Shown: positions 18,838-24,996 of the stretch, piece by piece
How positions within the stretch are numbered: position 1 is the first letter of the stretch
Layout of the letters: every line of letters begins with the position of its first letter
Source: Anaerolineales bacterium
GTDB lineage: Bacteria > Chloroflexota > Anaerolineae > Anaerolineales > Villigracilaceae
NCBI GenBank assembly: GCA_016789305.1
Contig: JAEURJ010000013.1
Span: 124,001 to 188,000 of the forward strand
Reading direction: 5' to 3'
DNA length: 64,000 nt
Position numbers and translations under genes: made by a program
The notes under the pieces: model-generated
What the model was told of the DNA's origin: nothing
The model's input: the letters and a program-made list of their open reading frames with translations, nothing else
Databases searched by the model: none

Positions 18838-19560
18838 TCACGTAAACTTTTCATTGATATCAATCTTGAAGCTCTCAAGATCCGAGTCTGCCAATATGGC
18901 ATTTATCAGATCGGGAGAGGCTCCGCATAAACTAGATTCTGCATCTCCATAAACAGCAACACACCAACTTCTGTCAGTAGCCCACCAGTAGAGAGTTGTT
19001 CCTGGGACATACTTCTTTGCTTCAATTGTGATTAAGCCCTCTGCCAAATTGCCTTCTAAAATCTGCAAACCCTTCTTCCAATCATAATAACCGAAATAAT
19101 ACTTGTTGTCATTTGTAAATGGAGAAAGTACTTTGGCTAAATGCTCTGCTGTTTCAAAATCCATTTCGCCTTCTGATGCTCCAACTAACCTAACTGGCCA
19201 TTGCCCAAGATACAAGGAATCTAAGACTTGATGGGTAAAAGGAATGCTGTTTTGGGCTGCTAGCTGTGCCAGCCGAACTCGTCTTCCATGGAAGTTGAGT
19301 TTGTATACGACATCTCTTGCTGTCAAACTCCGATATTCGGCATTGTTAACGTCAATTTTGACATCATTCCAAGTTCGAGTTTTATCGCTTATTTCCAAGT
19401 CTTCATAAATTGAATGAAGTATTTTGCAGTAACTGCCAAAACCTTGTGGTATGACATGACCAAATTTCCATTTTTGGTCTTTCCAATTCTCCTCTTGTGG
19501 ATCGGGGAATAGACGATTACTAATCCAATCTATTTCGGACAAATCAAGAATTTCTCTCAT
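18838..19560 (-). CDS. Cassette 6: hypothetical soluble protein, 240 aa
   Basis: Not recognised. The sequence opens with LDLSEIDWISNRLFPDPQ and a conserved-looking GHVIPQGFGSYCKILHSIYED. It then has QWPVRLVGASEGEMDFETAEHL and an aromatic stretch, KYYFGYYDWKKG, and ends with a TTLYWWATDRSWCVAVYGD strand region. The overall look is that of immunity or SMI1/DUF-type proteins found in cassettes and polymorphic-toxin loci, but this is only an impression. Soluble, no signal peptide; the stop lies 13 nt from its attC core. Confidence 0.65.
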   Translation of the reverse strand: MREILDLSEIDWISNRLFPDPQEENWKDQKWKFGHVIPQGFGSYCKILHSIYEDLEISDKTRTWNDVKIDVNNAEYRSLTARDVVYKLNFHGRRVRLAQLAAQNSIPFTHQVLDSLYLGQWPVRLVGASEGEMDFETAEHLAKVLSPFTNDNKYYFGYYDWKKGLQILEGNLAEGLITIEAKKYVPGTTLYWWATDRSWCVAVYGDAESSLCGASPDLINAILADSDLESFKIDINEKFT

Positions 19561-19579
19561 GATATTATCTCGTGATAGC

Positions 19580-19708
19580 GCCTAACGGCTGGCGTTACTG
19601 GCAGGTGGGCGGGCGTGGACTCTGCCTGAGAGCAGTATAAACTCAAAGCGGGAAAACTGCCCGTAAATCGCGCAGACTCCCACCTGTCCAGTGCACGCGG
19701 TGTTGGGC
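19580..19708 (-). repeat. attC-5
   Basis: Outer cores GCCTAAC (19580-19586) and GTTGGGC (19702-19708). Type-B arms pair perfectly apart from the conserved extra base. Confidence 0.95.
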
Positions 19709-19762
19709 AACCTGCATGAACGCAAGACGCACTACCTGAAAAGCTGAATTTGACTGGCAATC

Positions 19763-20173
19763 CTATTTTACACTTTCTACCAATGATTGGATGCTGAGCA
19801 CAAATAAATAAATTGATATGGAGCAACTTACAACCATCATGGTCATTCCCATCAAGTAGGCTCGCTTTCCTTTTACTGTAACGATTTGCGGAATTTGTTT
19901 TCGGTGCATCCAAAAATAACCAAGAAAACCCCAAACAAGAAGACCAAGCGATCCTACGAAACCATCTAGAAATTTATATGACTCACTTTTGAATAAGTAT
20001 TCTCTAATTAACGTCCACGCATACATCGCTAATAATGGATAAAGTGCTAAGGCGAAACTCCATTTTCCCACATTCGCTTTATTCATATAAAGTTTGAGCA
20101 AAGATATTTTTCCTAAGCCATATCCATACGGATATTCTGATTTTTCCTGGGAAGACGGCATATTTTCACTCAT
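19763..20173 (-). CDS. Cassette 5: small membrane protein
   Basis: 136 aa from the ATG (a GTG three codons earlier is possible). A hydrophilic N-terminus with YPYGYGLGK is followed by about four hydrophobic helices, including WSFALALYPLLAMYAWTLI and GSLGLLVWGFLGYFWMHRK, and the C-terminal helix MVVSCSISIYLFVLSIQS. The GLLVWGFLGYFWMHRKQ segment resembles small-molecule or ion-channel-like DUF proteins, without a firm assignment. Confidence 0.65.
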   Translation of the reverse strand: MSENMPSSQEKSEYPYGYGLGKISLLKLYMNKANVGKWSFALALYPLLAMYAWTLIREYLFKSESYKFLDGFVGSLGLLVWGFLGYFWMHRKQIPQIVTVKGKRAYLMGMTMMVVSCSISIYLFVLSIQSLVESVK

Positions 20174-20211
20174 ATTTTTCACGTTGAAGATACTTTATTT
20201 TGCACGGGGTT

Positions 20212-20340
20212 GCCCAACGGTTTGCGTTACTGGCAGGTGGGCGGGCGTGGACAATGCTTGGGAGCAGGGAAAACTCGAAGCGAGAAAAATGCTCGAAAAT
20301 GCCGCAGAATCCCACACGTCAGGTGCACGCTTTGTTAGCC
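20212..20340 (-). repeat. attC-4 (mosaic arms)
   Basis: Outer cores GCCCAAC (20212-20218) and GTTAGCC (20334-20340) are intact. The left arm is type B (ACTGGCAGGTGGG) but the right arm is type C (CCCACACGTCAGGT), leaving about four mismatches in the 13-nt stem. The left arm matches its neighbour attC-5. Confidence 0.92.
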
Positions 20341-20358
20341 CGCTCTTGGTGGAAAGAC

Positions 20359-20643
20359 TCAAAAATCTCCAAGAATAAACAACAAACAATACAACGGAAT
20401 AGTAACCATCAATTGAGCCACAATAGCATGACCCCAGACAGTAAATGCTCTAGCAAGAAAACTGGGACTTAATAACGACGTGTTCGGAAGTTTGTTGCTT
20501 AACGTAGTGATAATTGATTGCTGTTGGGTTGCTAATTTCTCAAACTGTTGAACTTGATTTTCAAGTTGCATGATTCGCCTTTCAAGTGACATGACATAAT
20601 CAGGCGAAAATCCAGCGCTTGGCGATAACGAATTCTGAGTCAT
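20359..20643 (-). CDS. Cassette 4, gene 2: coiled-coil plus membrane helix, 94 aa
   Basis: A strong ribosome site (GGAGG) precedes the ATG. The N-terminal half is a coiled coil (SLERRIMQLENQVQQFEKLA), and the C-terminal end has a hydrophobic segment (HAIVAQLMVTIPLYCLLFIL). It lies 15 nt after the 103-aa gene and shares its cassette, so the two are co-expressed and probably work together at the membrane. No family recognised. Confidence 0.65.
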   Translation of the reverse strand: MTQNSLSPSAGFSPDYVMSLERRIMQLENQVQQFEKLATQQQSIITTLSNKLPNTSLLSPSFLARAFTVWGHAIVAQLMVTIPLYCLLFILGDF

Positions 20644-20658
20644 TTTATCCTCCGAAGT

Positions 20659-20970
20659 TTAACGATTGAGAGTTGACATTATCTCTTGAGTGACATCTTT
20701 CCCGCCACCGAGATTTGTAAAAACTGAACCAATTGTATAAATCGGTCCCCAGGGGATTCCCCACCAGCCTAATAAAAGAGAAAGCAATGTATATCCGATA
20801 CTTACTCCGAAGGTGCTTTCTCCTGCTCTAATAAAGTAAATATCGGAGCCTCTTTTAAATGTCATAACCAAGATGGAAATACAATATTGGAAAATAACAA
20901 ACTTGCCGCCTCTCGCGACTTCGGATTGAACATCTGCAACCGTCATTCCTTCAACACCATTGATTTTCAT
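20659..20970 (-). CDS. Cassette 4, gene 1: conserved small membrane protein, 103 aa
   Basis: AGGAG precedes the ATG. Residues 10-20 (TVADVQSEVARGGKF) look soluble. Two hydrophobic segments follow (FVIFQYCISILVMTF and TLLSLLLGWWGIPWGPIYTI), then a conserved-looking GGKDVTQEIM tail. From memory, near-identical patterns (ending LLGWWGIPWGPIYTI) occur in many unrelated bacteria as a protein of unknown function. It is the upstream member of a two-gene cassette. Confidence 0.7.
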   Translation of the reverse strand: MKINGVEGMTVADVQSEVARGGKFVIFQYCISILVMTFKRGSDIYFIRAGESTFGVSIGYTLLSLLLGWWGIPWGPIYTIGSVFTNLGGGKDVTQEIMSTLNR

Positions 20971-21000
20971 TTTGCATTCTCCTCTTGTTTTGGATGGGCG

Positions 21001-21133
21001 GGCTAACGGCTTGCGTTAGCGGCGGACGGGGGGCGAGAGTGGACAAAAGCCTGAGACCAGAAAACTGCCAGAGCTTTGAAAAAGGCTATTTTGGCGGGAG
21101 ACTCCCCGCCGTCCGCTGCACGCTGTGTTAGCC
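21001..21133 (-). repeat. attC-3
   Basis: Outer cores GGCTAAC (21001-21007) and GTTAGCC (21127-21133). The most divergent arms, AGCGGCGGACGGGG / CCCCGCCGTCCGCT, pair with one additional bulge. Its inner sequence is unlike the type-A or type-B loops. Confidence 0.92.
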
Positions 21134-21835
21134 AGATGTTATTGCAAGTGAATTTTTCTTTTTGTTTGCTGTCATTATTTTACGGGCAATTATAAGCCCA
21201 ACAATTAAGCCTGCTGTTGAAAATAATGCCTGCCGCTTTATAACCTGATAAGGCGGAATCAGAGAAGGGCTTCCATAACTATTTCGATACACTTGACCAT
21301 TGTCTGACAAAATATAACTACTTCTACTGATGCTTAATCTGCCAGCAAAAGTAATACAATCTTCAACGTCTATTCTGTCTTCTACGTTAATTCCAAAAGG
21401 TGGTGCAGGGAAGTCGTAACATTTATCACCTTTTCTTATTTCAGATATTTGAGATACATCATTCCAACAATCATAATCGTAAACTGATTCGTATCGACAG
21501 GATATTAGCTTTCCATCTTTCGTTTCTGCATATACGGTATAAAAATCTGCGGCTTGTAGGCTGCGTATGTCTTGGCGGGTGTTTTGTAATAAAACCCAAC
21601 CATCGTTAGGTTTTTCGAGAACAAATGTTATTGTTGACAAAAGCGAGGACCCGACAAACCATCCAAAAAATGGCATAAAAAGGATGACAGTTGAAAAAAG
21701 GAAGCTTCCCCAATTATTATCAAGGCAGGAAATGTAGGTAATTCTAAAATGCTCTTTCCAAAATAATGCGACTACTCCCCAAAATCCGAAAGCTGCCATC
21801 AGGAAAAAAGAGCCGAAACAAAGCACGTTTATCAT
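21128..21835 (-). CDS. Cassette 3: membrane protein, 235 aa
   Basis: Two N-terminal transmembrane helices (about residues 3-25 and 42-70, the second as FSTVILFMPFFGWFVGSSLL), a central soluble domain with paired cysteines (SCRYESVYDYDCWND) and CITFAGRLSIS, and a C-terminal hydrophobic segment near 205-220. The central domain contains the FYTVYAETKDGKLISC strand pattern. No family recognised. The stop overlaps the core of attC-3. Confidence 0.65.
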   Translation of the reverse strand: MINVLCFGSFFLMAAFGFWGVVALFWKEHFRITYISCLDNNWGSFLFSTVILFMPFFGWFVGSSLLSTITFVLEKPNDGWVLLQNTRQDIRSLQAADFYTVYAETKDGKLISCRYESVYDYDCWNDVSQISEIRKGDKCYDFPAPPFGINVEDRIDVEDCITFAGRLSISRSSYILSDNGQVYRNSYGSPSLIPPYQVIKRQALFSTAGLIVGLIIARKIMTANKKKNSLAITSG

Positions 21836-21848
21836 ATTATGGGAATCT

Positions 21849-21978
21849 GGCTAACGGTTTGCGTTAGTGGCGGTGGGGCGGGCGTAGATAAAACTCCAAG
21901 AGCAGGATTCTGTTCGGGTGTAGAAAATGCTCGAAAATGCCGCAGAATCCCCACCGTCCACTGCACGCTTTGTTAGCC
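21849..21978 (-). repeat. attC-2
   Basis: Outer cores GGCTAAC (21849-21855) and GTTAGCC (21972-21978). Arms AGTGGCGGTGGGG / CCCCACCGTCCACT are unique in the array and complementary. Confidence 0.95.
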
Positions 21979-22008
21979 TGCTTTTGACTTTAGAGAACCT
22001 TTTCTTTT

Positions 22009-23112
22009 CTAATTTTGATTTGCTACAACAAACAAAATATCGGCATAGGTTTCATAATTTTCGTTTTCCCATTGAAACTCTAATCGCAGATTTTCCATAG
22101 TATCTGGACTCATTTCGTCTAAATGGGAATGAACGGAATTGACCAACAAATCTTTGTTGCGTTTTAATTTCCAACTTTCATCAAAATCATCAGCGTCTAC
22201 CAGAACAAGGAAGAATCGATTCGATGCGTCAAATCTGCGGACACCCTGATTTTCGTACAGCCAAACTTTAAGAGCCTGTGGATTTTCAACAGTTTGTTGA
22301 AGTAGGCGCATTCGAGTTGCTTTGAAATCTGAAATAAAATCTTGAGCGGCTTGTGATGGATGCTCTGTTACTTTAGCCAAGAGTTCTGAAAACAAAATGC
22401 CATCTAGCTTATCATTATCAAACCAAATACCTTGTTGACGACAAAAGGCTTTCAATAAAGTAAATTCGGGGCGTAATCCTTCAGCCTTTCTTAATGCTTT
22501 TATATATCCATCTGGAAAGTAAGTTACTTTTAAGTCAAATGGGAAATTGTGAATAAAGAAATCAACTTTTTTGACTAATCCCATAGCAGGCAAAACTGCT
22601 GGATGGTCTTTGAATATATCTTCAACAAGAATAGATGACCAATGGTTGTACCAAGAACATTGAACATAACCTTTCATGCTGATATGTATTTCATTCTCTA
22701 TGGCTGAATTGAGCAAATCCCAATTTTGAATCTTTTTTATGTAATTATCAACAATCGTTTGTTCAAGGCTGTTTTGATATAAACCGCCCCAGTCAAATAC
22801 CTTCATCTGATACAACTGCGAAATGATGTAATCTTCATTCTGTTTTCTTTCCGCTCGTTCTTGCTGGAATAATTCACGAATGAAGTTTTCTACATCTTGA
22901 TTATCAGGTCTTTGATTATATACATGCTCAAATAATTGGCGACTCTGAATGCCTTCGGTTTCAAGTTGAATTCGTTGGCAAAATCCTTTTATTTGTTCAG
23001 AGCGTGAAATGGAACGTAATTTAAGCCAAAAAATCCCATTTGGATGATGTAGAAGTTCTACAAATTTATTGTCATCGTATAACTTGCGAATTGCTTTGAA
23101 ATCAGAAGGCAT
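22009..23112 (-). CDS. Cassette 2, gene 2: putative PD-(D/E)XK restriction endonuclease
   Basis: 367 aa from the ATG (GGAG five nt upstream; a GTG two codons earlier is the alternative). The first 150 residues are helical. A candidate nuclease core follows: Glu166 (ILVEDIF), then VDFFIHNFPFDLKVTYF with Asp186, Asp195 and Lys197, which fits the PD-(D/E)XK pattern. The fold is inferred from that motif and from position. It sits 15 nt after a DNA methyltransferase in the same cassette, the usual arrangement of a type II restriction-modification pair. Target sequence unknown; a non-restriction partner role cannot be excluded. Confidence 0.65.
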   Translation of the reverse strand: MPSDFKAIRKLYDDNKFVELLHHPNGIFWLKLRSISRSEQIKGFCQRIQLETEGIQSRQLFEHVYNQRPDNQDVENFIRELFQQERAERKQNEDYIISQLYQMKVFDWGGLYQNSLEQTIVDNYIKKIQNWDLLNSAIENEIHISMKGYVQCSWYNHWSSILVEDIFKDHPAVLPAMGLVKKVDFFIHNFPFDLKVTYFPDGYIKALRKAEGLRPEFTLLKAFCRQQGIWFDNDKLDGILFSELLAKVTEHPSQAAQDFISDFKATRMRLLQQTVENPQALKVWLYENQGVRRFDASNRFFLVLVDADDFDESWKLKRNKDLLVNSVHSHLDEMSPDTMENLRLEFQWENENYETYADILFVVANQN

Positions 23113-23127
23113 AAACACTCCATCTAG

Positions 23128-24813
23128 TTATTTTAGTTGCCAGCGTCCGTTATTGAAGGTGGCAATATTTTTTATGGTTTCAATAATTTGCGACACTTTG
23201 AATATTGTGCCTGTGGGAATGGTTGTTACAAGTAGATGATTCATTATTTCGTATGTTTCTGCTTCGTTTTTACGGCTATACAAATAATCTTTCATTGCTA
23301 CTAAAAGTTCTTTTTCTGAATAGCCAAAAGCGATTTGTTTAATAGATTCTTGCGCTTGCTTTTGACAAGTAATCACAAAATCGGTTTTTAATGCATTCTT
23401 TCTAGTATCTTGGACTACAGAACGAGCAGAATATTCAAGAGGCGTTATTTCCTTAATATCAAATCCTGCCGCTAATAGTGTATTAAGAAGTGAAAGCCAA
23501 GTTTCATCATCCAAACTATTAAAGGCAATAGAAGCATGTCCGTTAAATTTAAGAACTCTCCACATTTCGCTAAATGCAATTTTGAGCCTTTGTTCATAAT
23601 CCTTTGCGTTCTTTTGGCGAACTTTAGACTCGGAAACTATAATTTCATTTTCTAAATCAAAATCATAATTAAGCCACGAATTCCACATTAGACTAAGTTC
23701 AAGATAAGGAATACGATTGCCATGAGGCGGGTCAGTAAATATGTAGTCTATAGAATCGGAATGAATTAGCGAAAGGTCAGTCGCTGTTCCTTTTTTTACT
23801 AAGTAACCATCTGGTGATTTTTCAAGTTCGTCAAACGATGAAAATTCCTTAACAGAAACAGGGATAACGTGATTTACTTCTTGCTTGCCCTTCAAAATTC
23901 GCTTAAATCGGTTTTCAAAACATCGCCAAACATGAATTTCAAAATGCTCTGACGGTATCCAGTAGCCGATGACCCAACTTCCAACTTCGGCTTTTGCTTC
24001 GCCGCTTTCTTCTGTGCCGTTTGATTTGCCACGACGACGAATTACAAAAACCATGTTGCTTGTCTGCGGAATCATTGCGCTAAAACAAAACTCCATAACA
24101 GATTTGATTTGTTCGTCTTTAATTTGGCGAATTTTTTCCAAAAGCAGTGATAAATTGGAAAGCGCACGAGGAGTAAATAAATCACAAACACGCATTCCCG
24201 ACTTGGCATTAATGCGATTGTTTTCTAACAATAAGTTTGTGGGATACCAAGTTGCAGGGCGGACAGGTTCTAGTGCCGAAGTTTTGTCAATTTCGGAAGG
24301 TTTTTTTACTGTTTTAGAATTTCCACATGCCCTGCATTCTACCCATATCTCATCAATTTCTTTTCCGTTCCAAATAGTATGAGTGGCAATCGCCTGAGCA
24401 TTTCCGCACTTTGGACATTTTGTTTGATAGAGGCTATTAACTTCTTGCTCTACTTCTGCGCGTAAAAAATCAAAACTTTTTTTAAGGGCTTTTATATCTA
24501 TATGCGTCAGCCCCATTTTGGTTGAATTGACCGCAGTAGGATTTATATCTATACCTACTGCACGTCTACCTAATTTTACGCTTTCTGTTGTAGTGACACC
24601 TGAACCACAAAAAGGGTCAAGAACTATTTCATTAGATTTAGAATATTTTTCAATATATTGCGATACTAAGTTATAAGGCTTTTTTGACCAATACTTGTGC
24701 ATTGCGTACATGCCAGTATAAGTTTCTGGCTGTTCGCCTTTGCGCTTATTGGTTTCAGTAAATGTTTCTTGCTCTGATACAAGAAAGGAAAGTTGTGTTT
24801 CAAGATTTGCCAT
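23128..24813 (-). CDS. Cassette 2, gene 1: DNA methyltransferase with zinc-ribbon insert
   Basis: A 561-aa SAM-dependent DNA methyltransferase. Motif I DPFCGSG is at residues 66-72, before the catalytic-type motif DPPHGN near 365, so the motif order is I then IV. Position four of the catalytic motif is His rather than the usual Tyr, Phe or Trp. Between them lies an insertion with a zinc-ribbon pattern (CPKCG near 132, CRACG near 159). The N-terminal YAMHKYWSKKP resembles large stand-alone methyltransferases found beside nucleases. It heads the cassette with its nuclease partner 15 nt downstream. The modified base is not determinable. Confidence 0.85.
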   Translation of the reverse strand: MANLETQLSFLVSEQETFTETNKRKGEQPETYTGMYAMHKYWSKKPYNLVSQYIEKYSKSNEIVLDPFCGSGVTTTESVKLGRRAVGIDINPTAVNSTKMGLTHIDIKALKKSFDFLRAEVEQEVNSLYQTKCPKCGNAQAIATHTIWNGKEIDEIWVECRACGNSKTVKKPSEIDKTSALEPVRPATWYPTNLLLENNRINAKSGMRVCDLFTPRALSNLSLLLEKIRQIKDEQIKSVMEFCFSAMIPQTSNMVFVIRRRGKSNGTEESGEAKAEVGSWVIGYWIPSEHFEIHVWRCFENRFKRILKGKQEVNHVIPVSVKEFSSFDELEKSPDGYLVKKGTATDLSLIHSDSIDYIFTDPPHGNRIPYLELSLMWNSWLNYDFDLENEIIVSESKVRQKNAKDYEQRLKIAFSEMWRVLKFNGHASIAFNSLDDETWLSLLNTLLAAGFDIKEITPLEYSARSVVQDTRKNALKTDFVITCQKQAQESIKQIAFGYSEKELLVAMKDYLYSRKNEAETYEIMNHLLVTTIPTGTIFKVSQIIETIKNIATFNNGRWQLK

Positions 24814-24867
24814 ACAGTTATTTTACCCTACCTACCTTTGATATTCACCTTAGTTATGCAAGGGGCA

Positions 24868-24996
24868 GGCTAACGGTTTGCGTTACCTGCGTGTGGGCGG
24901 GCGTGGATTCACTTTGGGAGCAGGAAAATGCTGAGGCTAGAAAAATGCTTGAAAATGCCGCAGAATCCCACACGTCAGGTGCACGCTTTGTTAGAC
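24868..24996 (-). repeat. attC-1 (of the type III R-M cassette)
   Basis: Outer cores GGCTAAC (24868-24874) and GTTAGAC (24990-24996). The right core is the exact inverse of the attI core GTCTAAC at 30015-30021, which defines the 5.1-kb first cassette. Type-C arms ACCTGCGTGTGGG / CCCACACGTCAGGT are complementary. Confidence 0.96.

Noticed and set aside
8673..24996. CRISPR array
   Set aside because: The repeats are about 130 bp, far apart, separated by full genes, with complementary arms and GTTRRRY cores; there are no short direct repeats with spacers and no cas genes.
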